A stretch of 64,000 nt of DNA from Rhodococcus marinonascens NBRC 14363. Its GTDB lineage: Bacteria > Actinomycetota > Actinomycetes > Mycobacteriales > Mycobacteriaceae. The notes under the pieces were generated by a model that ran no database searches, had not been told where the DNA came from, and worked only from the letters and a program-made list of their open reading frames with translations. Below, in pieces: positions 18,292 through 26,970 of the stretch. Positions within the stretch are counted from its first letter, which is position 1. Each line of letters starts with the position of its first letter. The stretch covers positions 248,001 to 312,000 of the forward strand of contig NZ_BCXB01000002.1 of assembly GCF_001894885.1 (NCBI RefSeq), written 5' to 3'. The position numbers and the translations under genes were made by a program.

Positions 18292-18936
18292 TCACGACTG
18301 TTCGACAGCCTTCGCCGCGATAGCGTGCACCGTCTCGTCCAGTGCCTCGATCATCGCCTCGCTATCCCTGTCGACCAGCCACCGCAGCACTACACCGTCC
18401 ACGCAGGCCAACCCGAAACGCGCGATCTGCTCGACGGGAGGCCCCCAGTGCACTCCGGCAATGTTCGCACACGCCGAGAGGAAGTCGACGGCTTCCGCAT
18501 CCATCTTTCTATACTGCTGACCTGCAATGTCTGCGGAACCCTCGGCCACAAATGCACGCTGCCGCAACGCTTGGGCCGTGATCTCGTACGTCAGTAGCTG
18601 GCGACCCGGCGTGGCCTCGATCATCGGCAGCATTCCACTGATCCCGATGTGGAGGAGTTCACGCAGCCCGGCGATTCCACGCAGATTCGGAGCATGCCGC
18701 ACCTCACCGAACGCCAGGCGCGTCGACTCGCTCAACTGCGAAACCAGGCTCTCGCCCATCGCGGCGAGGAGTTCCTCCTTGCTTTCGAAGCAGTAGTGCA
18801 CAACACCGAGGGAGACACCCGCCTCCTCCGCCACCGCACGCACGGTGACCGACGCGACGCCGCGCTGCTCCGCGATGGTCAACGCCGACTCGACGAGTTG
18901 GGCACGACGCTCATCCGCAGGAAGTCTCTTCAGCAT
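18292..18936 (-). CDS. TetR-family transcriptional regulator
   Basis: Repressor of 214 residues with an N-terminal TetR helix-turn-helix: RRAQLVESALTIAEQRGVASVTVRAVAEEAGVSLGVVHYCFESKEEL. The C-terminal ligand domain does not reveal the ligand. ATG at 18936 (MLKRLPADERR) fits family length better than the frame opening at 18981. It is transcribed toward the PLP-enzyme gene and divergent from the lactone oxidase gene. Inverted repeats in the intergenic region (19014-19042) are the likely binding sites, so the oxidase and the regulator itself are the probable targets. Confidence 0.9.
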   Translation of the reverse strand: MLKRLPADERRAQLVESALTIAEQRGVASVTVRAVAEEAGVSLGVVHYCFESKEELLAAMGESLVSQLSESTRLAFGEVRHAPNLRGIAGLRELLHIGISGMLPMIEATPGRQLLTYEITAQALRQRAFVAEGSADIAGQQYRKMDAEAVDFLSACANIAGVHWGPPVEQIARFGLACVDGVVLRWLVDRDSEAMIEALDETVHAIAAKAVEQS

Positions 18937-19013
18937 TCTTCGATCGTAGAACCTGCCCGGTGTCCGAGTCGTCAACAACACGGAGCCCCGATGGGCTACC
19001 CCACAATTTTGCT

Positions 19014-19042
19014 TGGACAGGCGTCCATGTTCTCATGAACAT
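19014..19042. promoter_or_regulatory. Overlapping inverted repeats upstream of the lactone oxidase gene
   Basis: Two dyads sit back to back between the TetR gene and the oxidase ATG: TGGAC-4-GTCCA at 19014-19027 and ATGTTC-4-GAACAT at 19027-19042, the second ending directly before the start codon at 19043. Half of the first dyad (TTGGACGC) recurs at 18254-18261 before the PLP-enzyme gene. They are plausible operators for the adjacent TetR protein. Confidence 0.55.
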
Positions 19043-20359
19043 ATGACACAGGACACATGGCGCAACTGGGCGGGCACCGAGACGGCGAATCCGAAACGCT
19101 TCGCAACTCCGCGTTCAGTCCAGGAGTTGAGCGCTCTTGTTTCCGGCGCCGCGCGGCAGGGACAGCATGTCAAGGCCGTGGGGGCCGGACATTCGTTCAC
19201 CGGAGTCGCCGTCACCGACGGGATCCTCGTGAGCCTCGACGCAATAACCGGGGTCGACTCCGTGACACCCGACGAGGCAGGCGGCGCCCTCGTCACCGTA
19301 TTTGCCGGCACCCGACTTCGCGATCTCAACGAACAACTCTGGCAACACGGCCTCGCCATGACCAATCTGGGCGACATCGACGTGCAGTCGATCGCGGGCG
19401 CACTCTCCACCGGAACCCACGGCACCGGAGCTCGATTCGGAGGTCTCGCCACCCAGGTCCGCGCCCTGCAGATCGTACTGGCAGACGGTTCGGTGGCCGA
19501 CTGTTCTCCCACGCAGAACCCCGAACTGTTCGAGGCGGCCCGACTGGGACTCGGCGCGATCGGGATCATGTCGAAGGTCACGATCCGGTGTGTTCCCAGA
19601 TACGTGATGCACGCCGTCGAGGCGCCCGAGTCATTGGACGCCACACTGGATCGGCTCGACCACGACCGCAGCACCGTCGACCATTTCGAGTTCTACTGGT
19701 TCCCTCACACCCGCCGCGTGCTGACGAAACGCAACACCCGACTGTCCGGTGACACTCCGACGTCGCCAATTCACCCAATACGCTCCTACATCGACGACGA
19801 ACTGCTCTCCAATGTCGTGTTCGAGGGCGTCAACCGGCTCGCCACCCGCATGCCTTCGGCGATCCCCAAGATCAATCGCCTCTCCTCCCGCGTCTTGAGC
19901 GCGCGCGAGTTCACCGATCGCAGCTATCGGGTCTTCGCATCGGAGCGGCGTGTGAAGTTCCGGGAGATGGAGTACGCCATTCCTGCCGAGGCACTTCCCG
20001 AGACGCTCGCGGCGATCGACCAGTGGGTGGAGAAGTCGGACTTCACAGTGGCATTCCCCGTCGAGGTCCGGTTCGCCGCCGCCGATGACGTGTGGCTCTC
20101 GACGGCGAACGGGCGCGAAACCGCGTACATCGCGGTCCACCAGTACCACCGCCGCGACCATGAGCGGTATTTCTCCGCGGTCGAGGCCATCGCCCGCGAC
20201 GTGGACGGCCGGCCGCATTGGGGAAAGATGCACGGCCGCACCGCCGACGACTTGCGGCCTGCCTACCCGAACTTCGACGAGTTCGTGGCCGTGCGCGACA
20301 AGTACGACCCGCAACGCATGTTCGACAATGCATACCTACAGCAGGTCCTCGGTCGGTGA
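19043..20359 (+). CDS. FAD-linked sugar-1,4-lactone oxidase/dehydrogenase (ALO/GulDH type)
   Basis: Oxidises an aldonolactone such as L-gulono- or D-arabinono-1,4-lactone. The 438-residue protein has the PCMH-type FAD domain, with VKAVGAGHSFTGVAVTDG (a His in the GHSF motif, the usual site of flavin attachment in this family) and GALSTGTHGTGARFGG. The C-terminal ALO domain ends with HWGKMH and YPNFDEFVAVRDKYDPQRMFDN, both diagnostic for the family. ATG at 19043 follows the inverted repeat. The neighbouring PLP enzyme plus lactone oxidase recalls the M. tuberculosis Rv1769-Rv1771 (gulDH) pair, from memory. Either vitamin-C-like or arabinono-lactone substrates are possible. Confidence 0.87.
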   Translation: MTQDTWRNWAGTETANPKRFATPRSVQELSALVSGAARQGQHVKAVGAGHSFTGVAVTDGILVSLDAITGVDSVTPDEAGGALVTVFAGTRLRDLNEQLWQHGLAMTNLGDIDVQSIAGALSTGTHGTGARFGGLATQVRALQIVLADGSVADCSPTQNPELFEAARLGLGAIGIMSKVTIRCVPRYVMHAVEAPESLDATLDRLDHDRSTVDHFEFYWFPHTRRVLTKRNTRLSGDTPTSPIHPIRSYIDDELLSNVVFEGVNRLATRMPSAIPKINRLSSRVLSAREFTDRSYRVFASERRVKFREMEYAIPAEALPETLAAIDQWVEKSDFTVAFPVEVRFAAADDVWLSTANGRETAYIAVHQYHRRDHERYFSAVEAIARDVDGRPHWGKMHGRTADDLRPAYPNFDEFVAVRDKYDPQRMFDNAYLQQVLGR

Positions 20360-20377
20360 CCTCGACTGACCGGATCG

Positions 20378-21343
20378 TCAGCCGCGTAGGAGTTCCGCCT
20401 TACGTGCGTCACTCGCGAACGAGGCCTTGATCGAGTTGCGTGCCAAGGTTTCCCGCTCGTCATCGGTCAAACCGATCTGGTGCCTCAGTGCGGAGAAATT
20501 GTCGTCCACATATCCGCCGAAATACGCGGGGTCGTCGGAATTGACTGTCACCAGCAGTCCGGCCTCCATCATGGTCCTCAGCGGGTGATCGGCCAGGGAG
20601 TCGACGACGCACAACCTCACGTTCGACAACGGGCACACGGTCAGCGGCACTTCCTCATCCACTAGCCGGGCTACCAGAGCCGGGTCTTCGAGAGCCCGAA
20701 CCCCGTGGTCGATGCGCTCGGCGCCGAGGAGATCGAGCGCCTGCCAGATATAGTCCGGCGGGCCCTCCTCTCCCGCATGGGCCACTACATGCAACCCCTC
20801 GGCGCGCGCGCGAGCGAACACGTCCTCGAACAACGATGGGGGGTTGCCTACCTCGGCCGAGTCCAGGCCCAGCCCGACTATCGGAGTCTGCAATCGGATG
20901 ATCTCCGAGAACACTTCTTCCGCCTCTCGCACCGGACGGTCCCGCAAAATAGCGGCGATGGCAGCACTACTCAGCCCGAACTCCCGTTCACTGGCCGCCA
21001 CCGCGTCCATGATCCCGTCGAGTACCTCATGCAGCGGAACACCGCGATTGACGTGAGCTTGCGGATTGAAGAAGAACTCTACGTGGGCGACCCCGGCGGA
21101 AGATGCCCTCGCGAAGTACGCGCGCGTGAGGTCGGCGAAATCCTGGGCCGTCCGCAGAACCTGCATGTTGGCGAAGTAGAGGTCTAGGAAAGACTGCAGA
21201 TCGGTGAACTCATATCGCGAGCGGAGATCATCTAGGTCCGCGTAGGGCAACCGCACGGAATTTCGTTCGGCCATCTCGAAGATCAGCTCGGGTTCGAGGG
21301 ATCCCTCGATATGCATGTGCAACTCGGCGACGGGAGAACTCAC
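20378..21343 (-). CDS. Adenine deaminase (adenosine-deaminase-family, Aah1/PA0148 type)
   Basis: Converts adenine to hypoxanthine. The 321-residue product has the metal-binding ELHMHIEGSLEPEL (His9, His11), HAGEEGPPDYIWQAL with a catalytic Glu, ERIDHGVRA, and CPLSNVRLCVV followed by VNSDDPAYFGGYV with paired aspartates. HIEGSLEPEL and SDDPAYFGGYV are characteristic of adenine deaminases rather than true adenosine deaminases, so most automatic labels of adenosine deaminase would be imprecise. It starts with GTG at 21343, which overlaps the upstream AMP-binding gene's stop as GTGA, so translation is coupled. Convergent to the lactone oxidase gene with 18 bases between stops. Confidence 0.88.
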   Translation of the reverse strand: MSSPVAELHMHIEGSLEPELIFEMAERNSVRLPYADLDDLRSRYEFTDLQSFLDLYFANMQVLRTAQDFADLTRAYFARASSAGVAHVEFFFNPQAHVNRGVPLHEVLDGIMDAVAASEREFGLSSAAIAAILRDRPVREAEEVFSEIIRLQTPIVGLGLDSAEVGNPPSLFEDVFARARAEGLHVVAHAGEEGPPDYIWQALDLLGAERIDHGVRALEDPALVARLVDEEVPLTVCPLSNVRLCVVDSLADHPLRTMMEAGLLVTVNSDDPAYFGGYVDDNFSALRHQIGLTDDERETLARNSIKASFASDARKAELLRG

Positions 21344-22566
21344 GGGGTAATACCTGCCTTTCGCACCGCCTTGGCAGCGATGTCGCCATCGACGATACGG
21401 ACGAATCCGTCGCCGTCGATAGTCGCGGTGTCGCCGGTGTGGAACCAGTCACCTGTGAAACTTTCCGCCGTGACCTCCGGGCTGTTCCAGTACCCGCGCA
21501 TCACTCCCGGCCCACGACAGAGCAATTCGCCGAATCCACGGGCGGCGTCGGGACCGAACAGAGCCACTTCCATACCGCCGAAGGCAATTCCCACACTCCC
21601 CGCGTGCGAGAGGGCACATTCGTCAGGCAGCGCCAGACCTGTGCCGCAGGTCTCGGTCATTCCCCAGCAGAGAATGTGCTTCGCATCCGGGAACATCCTG
21701 CGCAGCAACCGCGCCTGTTCGGCGGGCAGACCGGCCCCGCTGTAGTCGATCCAGCGCACTGCGCGGCGGCCGAAGCTCGTCACCCGTGAGTTCTCCACTG
21801 CCCCCAGAAGAACGGCGGGTGACGCGGTGAGCACGTCGGCTCCAGTTCCACGCCACGACGCTGCATCGCTGCTCGCGGTCAACAGGACCGTCCCGCCGAT
21901 TACCAGTGTCGACAGCAGTTCAACGAGCGATCCGACCGTATGCAGTTCAGGATCGACCAGCAGATTACGCAGCCCCTCGGAGCTGAAGCCGCGCGCATAA
22001 ATCACGGATTCGATGGTCGACAGGAGATTCTCGTTGCTCAACTCCACACCCCTCGGGAAGTCCGAGGTGCCGGGAGCGTACGACAGCAGCACCAACTCTT
22101 CGGGGCCGGCACCGTCGTCGATGTACGAGACACCCTCCGGCAGTTCACCGTCGAGGGTCAGCACCGACGCGCTGTCGGCGATCACCATTCCGGTCTGCGT
22201 GTCGTCAAGCGCCGGACTGACTCCAACAGGCACACCACCGGCGAGCAGCACTCCGAGGAAGGCCTCCACCCAGCGCACTGCCACAGGCTGGCGAACGGCG
22301 ACCCGGTCGCCGATCTCGACGCCTCTCTCCTTCAACCCGCCTGCCACCCGCGACGCCGACTTCCACAATTGCGAGAAGGTGACCGACCGACCGCCGTCTT
22401 CCTCAACGGCTACGCGGCCCGCGTAGCGGTGCACGGCAACGTCGAGCAGTTCTGTGAGCGACGGATTGAGTCCGCCATACCGGAGGATGCCGTCGTGAGC
22501 ACGGACCACCCTGTCGTCGTGGAAGAAAGGGCCATTGCACGAGTACTCGACGAGAGATGACGGCAT
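21340..22566 (-). CDS. AMP-binding-domain protein, truncated and motif-degenerate
   Basis: Relative of acyl-CoA synthetases, 408 residues from ATG at 22566. N-terminal adenylation-domain features are recognisable: AVEEDGGRSVTFSQLWKSASRVAGGL, CWGMTETCGTG and GYWNSPEVTAESFTGDWFHTGDTATIDGDGF. The phosphate-binding loop, normally (Y/F)TSGTTGxPKG, reads SYAPGTSDFPRGV, losing key Thr/Gly residues and the lysine. The protein ends at AAKAVRKAGITP, at the hinge, so the C-terminal lysine-bearing domain of about 100 residues is absent. The gene overlaps the adenine deaminase start, so it is unlikely to be a recent pseudogene. A catalytically weak adenylating or a ligand-binding role is possible; substrate unknown. 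Confidence 0.78.
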   Translation of the reverse strand: MPSSLVEYSCNGPFFHDDRVVRAHDGILRYGGLNPSLTELLDVAVHRYAGRVAVEEDGGRSVTFSQLWKSASRVAGGLKERGVEIGDRVAVRQPVAVRWVEAFLGVLLAGGVPVGVSPALDDTQTGMVIADSASVLTLDGELPEGVSYIDDGAGPEELVLLSYAPGTSDFPRGVELSNENLLSTIESVIYARGFSSEGLRNLLVDPELHTVGSLVELLSTLVIGGTVLLTASSDAASWRGTGADVLTASPAVLLGAVENSRVTSFGRRAVRWIDYSGAGLPAEQARLLRRMFPDAKHILCWGMTETCGTGLALPDECALSHAGSVGIAFGGMEVALFGPDAARGFGELLCRGPGVMRGYWNSPEVTAESFTGDWFHTGDTATIDGDGFVRIVDGDIAAKAVRKAGITP

Positions 22567-22661
22567 CTGTACCTCCGCTGATGACACTGGTGCGCGATCG
22601 GAACGGTGCCACAACTATATGAGACGTCGGTCACAAGGTGTGGGGAGTGCGCAGAAGAGGT

Positions 22662-23465
22662 CTAGCGGCCCTGGTACGTCGCCTTACCCGGTCCGACGTC
22701 GAGGAAACTGCGCACCGCACCGCGGAGGTCGTCGGTCGCGAACAACGCACCAGACACGTCGGGCGTGATCGAGTCGGCGTGCGCGACTCCACCCGACCGC
22801 CACGCGGAAATGATCTGCTTCGTGGCGTCGTGTGCGCGCGTCGGTCCGTCTGCGAGTCGTGCGGTGAGCGCACGTGCCGCGGAGTCGACGTCCTCGTGGA
22901 CAGCGTTGACCACACCCCAACTCTGCAGTGTTGTGGCGTCGTAGAGGTCACCGGTCATGACTAACTCGCGGGCGCGGCTGGATCCCGCACGCTCGGCCAG
23001 GCGCTGCGGACCACCCATCGACGGTGTGAGGCCCACGACGGCCTCGACGAGGCCGAACTTCGCCCGCGGGGCGGCGAGGATGATGTCGCAGGCGAGCGCG
23101 ATCTCGAAGGCTGCGGTCAGCGTCAATCCATGCGCTGCGTACACAACGGGGCACGGCAATACCTCGAGAGGATGACAGATCGCGGCGAACAACTCCTGCC
23201 ACAGGTCGGCCGCCGACTCCGCAGTGAGCCCGGCGAAGAGTTTCACGTCCACCCCAGCCGAGACCACTTTCCCCTCGGCACGCAACAGCACCGCGCGCGG
23301 CGGACTCTCGGTGAGAGCCGCGACATCCGCCCGCAAAGCGTCGAACATCGACTGGTCGAAGAGGTTGAGCGGTCCGTGGGCGAAAGTCAGGATCGCCATC
23401 TCGGCGCCGGCGTCGGTGCGGACACGGTCGAGTCGGGTGGGATTCGCGGCTGCAGGCTCAGTCAT
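22662..23465 (-). CDS. Enoyl-CoA hydratase/isomerase family protein
   Basis: Crotonase-fold protein of 267 residues. AEGKVVSAGVDVKLFAG corresponds to the oxyanion-hole segment (usually AGxD), and YAAHGLTLTAAFEIALACDIILAAPRAKFGLVEAVVGLTPSMGG to the second oxyanion loop. The glutamate pair of classical enoyl-CoA hydratases is partly conserved (one Glu in GLVEAVVGL), so hydratase, isomerase or hydrolase activity are all possible. ATG at 23465 (MTEPAAANPTRLDRV) fits better than the frame start at 23483. The gene is divergent from the FAD oxidase gene; starts are 40 bases apart. Confidence 0.83.
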   Translation of the reverse strand: MTEPAAANPTRLDRVRTDAGAEMAILTFAHGPLNLFDQSMFDALRADVAALTESPPRAVLLRAEGKVVSAGVDVKLFAGLTAESAADLWQELFAAICHPLEVLPCPVVYAAHGLTLTAAFEIALACDIILAAPRAKFGLVEAVVGLTPSMGGPQRLAERAGSSRARELVMTGDLYDATTLQSWGVVNAVHEDVDSAARALTARLADGPTRAHDATKQIISAWRSGGVAHADSITPDVSGALFATDDLRGAVRSFLDVGPGKATYQGR

Positions 23466-23505
23466 CCCGCCAGACTGCCACATTAATCGCGCCTACGATC
23501 GGGTT

Positions 23506-24870
23506 GTGGACTCGCTGCGCTCGGCGCTGGCCGATGCCGTCGGAGAACGGTTCTTGACCTCCGACCGCGACGTGCTGGCCAGCCGCGCCACCGACCACAC
23601 GGGTCGCTACAGTGGGAGGGCGAGCGCACTCGTCCGGCCCGCCGATACCGCGGAAGTCTCGGCGGTCCTGGGTATCTGCCGTCGGGCTGGGGTCAAGGTC
23701 ACCGTGCAGGGTGGCCGCACCGGCCTCGAGGCGGGCACGGTCCCGGAACACGACGACGTGCTGCTGTCCACCGAGCGACTGACCTCGATCGGCGACGTCG
23801 ACCGCGAGGAGTTGCGGGTCACCGTCGGGGCCGGTGTCACGCTGTCTGCTCTGCAGAGGACCGTAGCCGCGGCAGAACTTCTGTTCGGTGTCGACATCGC
23901 CTCCCGAGACTCCGCGACGATCGGAGGGATGGTGTCGACCGACGCGGGCGGGTTGCACACCGTGCGGTTCGGGCACATGGCTGCCCAGATGCTGGGTCTG
24001 GAGGTGGTGCTTCCCGACAGCGAGATCGTCCGGCGCCGTAGGCGTGTGAGTGCCGAGAACTGCGGATACGACTTGCCCGCATTGTTTGCGGGCAGCGAGG
24101 GCACGCTCGGCGTGATCACCGCCGCCGATCTCGCCCTCCACCCCGTCCCGGCGCATCGCGTAGCCGCTCTAGCCGGCTTCGCGCACCTGTCCCAGCTGAT
24201 CGAGGCGGTGCGAGTTCTCCGCCGTCTCGACGGTGTGGATGCGGTGGAGATGCTCGACGGACGGGGCCTCGAATTGGCCTCCTCCCGCCTGGGATTCGCG
24301 GTTCCCACCAAACTGCCGTGGTATCTGCTGGTGGAACTGGCGGGAGCGTGGGACCGCACCGAGGAGTTGGCCGGGGCTCTGGAACGGTGCGATCCCGACG
24401 ACGAACCCGCCGTCGGGATCGATTCCGCCGGCCGCGCCCGGGTGTGGGCGGCACGCGAGGCCTTCGCCGAGGTAGTCGGATTGTTCGGCGCCCCGGTCAA
24501 GTTCGACGCCGCACTCCCCCTCGACACCCTCGCTGCCTTCGTCGAGAACGCCGTCGCGCTGGTGTCGAATCGAGTACAAGGCGCCATTCCGGTGCTGTTC
24601 GGGCACGTTGCCGACGGCAACGTACACCTCAACGTGCTCCGCTGCCCCGACGAGTCCGTGCTCTACCACCCGGTGGCCGAGTTGGTCCGCGATCACGGGG
24701 GTGTGATCGCCTCCGAGCACGGTGTCGGTACCCACAAACGGAACTATCTCGACTTCGCGCGCAGCCGTGAGGACATCGCCGCAATGTGGGCGATCAAGCG
24801 CGCCTTCGATCCCGACGACTACCTCAACCCTGCAGTGATGTTTCCCGACTGGGTACGGCAGCCGAGCTGA
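23506..24870 (+). CDS. FAD-binding oxidase, GlcD/D-2-hydroxyacid dehydrogenase type
   Basis: Oxidises a D-2-hydroxy acid such as D-lactate or glycolate. The 454-residue protein has a PCMH FAD domain: VTVQGGRTGLEAGTVP, DSATIGGMVSTDAGGLHTVRFGHMAAQMLGLEVVLPDS and FAGSEGTLGVITAADLALHPVP. The C-terminal substrate domain ends with FGHVADGNVHLNVL, SEHGVGTHKRNYLDFAR and FDPDDYLNPAVMFP, all typical of the GlcD family. GTG at 23506 is selected because the upstream frame back to 23224 lies antisense within the enoyl-CoA hydratase gene. There is no Fe-S domain. The last 47 bases overlap the convergent MFS gene. A homologue lies near kgd in M. tuberculosis (Rv1257c, from memory). Confidence 0.88.
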   Translation: MDSLRSALADAVGERFLTSDRDVLASRATDHTGRYSGRASALVRPADTAEVSAVLGICRRAGVKVTVQGGRTGLEAGTVPEHDDVLLSTERLTSIGDVDREELRVTVGAGVTLSALQRTVAAAELLFGVDIASRDSATIGGMVSTDAGGLHTVRFGHMAAQMLGLEVVLPDSEIVRRRRRVSAENCGYDLPALFAGSEGTLGVITAADLALHPVPAHRVAALAGFAHLSQLIEAVRVLRRLDGVDAVEMLDGRGLELASSRLGFAVPTKLPWYLLVELAGAWDRTEELAGALERCDPDDEPAVGIDSAGRARVWAAREAFAEVVGLFGAPVKFDAALPLDTLAAFVENAVALVSNRVQGAIPVLFGHVADGNVHLNVLRCPDESVLYHPVAELVRDHGGVIASEHGVGTHKRNYLDFARSREDIAAMWAIKRAFDPDDYLNPAVMFPDWVRQPS

Positions 24871-26335
24871 CCTCGGTCTCGCTCCGGCGCACCGGCCGCG
24901 CGAAGCACACCGAGGCGACGAATCCGACGAGCAGGATGGCCGCCGGCAGCCATACCGACTGTGACATGGCGGTGCTGAACGGCTCCTTCACAAACGCGGG
25001 CAGTTCGCCCACACCCCCCTCAGAACTTCCACCGCTCAACCCCTGGGCGGACAGGCGGGCGGTAATGAGAGCACCGATCGCGGCACTACCGAGCACCGCA
25101 CCGACCTGACGTGTGGTGTTGTAGACGCCGGCGCCGGCACCTGCCTGATGTTGCGGAAGGTTATGGGTTGCGGTGGCAGCCAGCGGCGACCAGATGCACG
25201 CGTTGGCCAGGCCAATCAGCCCGATGGGCAGCATCAATTCCCAGATCGCGGCGTCGGGCGTCATGACCAGGGCCAACCATCCCAGTGCGACGGCGAACAG
25301 CAGGAAACCCGTGCCGGCGATGTACCGCGGATGCGTCCGGTCCACAAGTTTGCCAACGAAAGGCGCGAACACCCCGGTGAGGACGGCCATCGGCACCAAC
25401 AACAGCGCCGACGCGGTCGGTGACAGTCCACGCACCGCCTGGGTATAGAACATCAGCGGCAGCACCATCGCGGTGATCGCGAAACCCATCGAGGTGATGG
25501 CCACGTTGGCGAGGGAGAAGTTTCGGTCGCGAAACAGCCCCAACGGCAGCAGCGGCTCCTTCTTGTTCCACGACTGATACCAGACGAAGACACCGAGGAG
25601 GATCAGTCCGGCGGCGATCGATGCCAGCACGGTCGACGACCAGTCCTGGGTGCTGCCTTCCTGGATTCCGAACACGAGAAAGAACATGCCGAGCGCGCTG
25701 AGGACGACGCCCGGAATATCGAACTTGTGCTTGTGGGTCTCGAGCGACGGAACCAGACGCCACGCCAGCACGAAGGCGATCACACCGATCGGCACGTTGA
25801 CGATGAAGATCCACTCCCAGCCGAGGTTGTCGACGAGCACCCCGCCCGCAAGCGGTCCCACCAATGTGGCTACGCCTGCGACCGCGCCCCACAGACCCAT
25901 CGCCGTGCCACGGCGGTCGGGCGGGAACGTGCGAGTGATGACGGCCATCGTCTGCGGCGTCATCAGCGCGGCGCCGAGTCCCTGGAACACCCGTGCCACG
26001 ATGAGTGTGGTGACAGTGTCGGACAGACCGCACCACAGCGATGCCGCCGTGAACAGAATGAGCCCGATCATGTAAATGTTCTTCGGGCCGAACCGATCAC
26101 CCAGGCGGCCGGTCACCAGAAGGGGAACCGCGAACGCCAGCAGGTAGGCACTGGTGACCCAGACGACGCTGTTGATGTCGGTATTCAGCGCGCTCATGAT
26201 CGCGGGGTTCGCCACCGCCACGATGGTGCTGTCGACGAGGATCATGAAGAACCCGATGACCAGGGCCCACAGGGCCGGCCACGGATTTCGATGCTCGGGT
26301 GGTGAGGCATCGGGTGCGGTGCGCTCGGTATCCAT
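24824..26335 (-). CDS. MFS drug efflux permease, DHA2 (EmrB/QacA) family
   Basis: Proton-driven multidrug exporter of 503 residues with 14 predicted membrane helices. Diagnostic segments are DSTIVAVANPAIMSAL in helix 1, LVTGRLGDRFGPKNIYMIG (motif A), ARVFQGLGAALMTPQTMAVITRTFPPDRRGTAMGLWGAVAGVATLVGPLAGGVLVDNLGWEWIFIVNVPIG (motifs B and C, with helix 5), all typical of DHA2. Start ATG at 26335 lies two bases after the PadR gene stop, so the two are co-transcribed and the PadR protein very likely controls it. The 3' end overlaps the FAD oxidase gene by 47 bases. Confidence 0.93.
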   Translation of the reverse strand: MDTERTAPDASPPEHRNPWPALWALVIGFFMILVDSTIVAVANPAIMSALNTDINSVVWVTSAYLLAFAVPLLVTGRLGDRFGPKNIYMIGLILFTAASLWCGLSDTVTTLIVARVFQGLGAALMTPQTMAVITRTFPPDRRGTAMGLWGAVAGVATLVGPLAGGVLVDNLGWEWIFIVNVPIGVIAFVLAWRLVPSLETHKHKFDIPGVVLSALGMFFLVFGIQEGSTQDWSSTVLASIAAGLILLGVFVWYQSWNKKEPLLPLGLFRDRNFSLANVAITSMGFAITAMVLPLMFYTQAVRGLSPTASALLLVPMAVLTGVFAPFVGKLVDRTHPRYIAGTGFLLFAVALGWLALVMTPDAAIWELMLPIGLIGLANACIWSPLAATATHNLPQHQAGAGAGVYNTTRQVGAVLGSAAIGALITARLSAQGLSGGSSEGGVGELPAFVKEPFSTAMSQSVWLPAAILLVGFVASVCFARPVRRSETEVSSAAVPSRETSLQG

Positions 26336-26337
26336 TG

Positions 26338-26952
26338 TCAGTCCCTTTCCGAACCGGAACGAGGCCGGCGTGAGTTTGTCAGGCGGTCGAGGAGTTCCGG
26401 TGTGAGCCATGGCAGGTCACCGCAGTCGATTTCCGTCACCAACGCGCTGAGCCATTGGTGCTCGGCGCGGGCGAGGGTGAGGAGATACTCGTCGCCCAAG
26501 ACGAAGATCCTGGGTGTCTCGACGGAATGGGCGACCGCGGTAGTGGTCTCGAGATTGCTGATCGCCTGTTCGAGGTGAACGAGGCGTTCGCGAAGCAGTT
26601 CCACCACCGTGCCGGCGTCGACATTGTGAGCCTCCGCCAGAGCCAGAGGGAACTGCGGGAACTCGTTTCCCAATGTCGCGAGCATGTCACTGACTCGATC
26701 CACCAGCGCCTTCCGGCCCGTTTCCGTGATCTCGTACATGGTGCGCTCAGGACGATTCCCCGTCCGATCGGTGCCGGTGGTGCGCACCAGTCCGTCACAT
26801 TCGAGCCTGCCCACGGTGTGGTAGAGCGACCCCGGCCGGATCTTCACAAGACACCCCCGCCGGGCCGTGGCAAGTTGATACATCTCGTACGGGTGCATCG
26901 TCCGTTCACACAGCAAGCCGAGGATTGTGACGCCGAGCGGAGTGAGTGCCAC
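26338..26952 (-). CDS. PadR-family transcriptional regulator
   Basis: Repressor of 204 residues. The N-terminal winged helix reads MALTPLGVTILGLLCERTMHPYEMYQLATARRGCLVKIRPGSLYHTVGRLECDGLVR, with the PadR sequence LYHTVxRLExDGLV. A C-terminal coiled-coil dimerisation region spans roughly residues 100-170. The frame opens at 27690, but GTG at 26952 with GGAGG eight bases upstream is the real start. The longer frame runs through the 14-bp repeat array and antisense to the GNAT gene. It is the first gene of an operon with the efflux permease. The array of 14-bp repeats just upstream is the probable autoregulatory operator. Confidence 0.9.
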   Translation of the reverse strand: MALTPLGVTILGLLCERTMHPYEMYQLATARRGCLVKIRPGSLYHTVGRLECDGLVRTTGTDRTGNRPERTMYEITETGRKALVDRVSDMLATLGNEFPQFPLALAEAHNVDAGTVVELLRERLVHLEQAISNLETTTAVAHSVETPRIFVLGDEYLLTLARAEHQWLSALVTEIDCGDLPWLTPELLDRLTNSRRPRSGSERD

Positions 26953-26970
26953 GACCACCACCTCCTTCAA

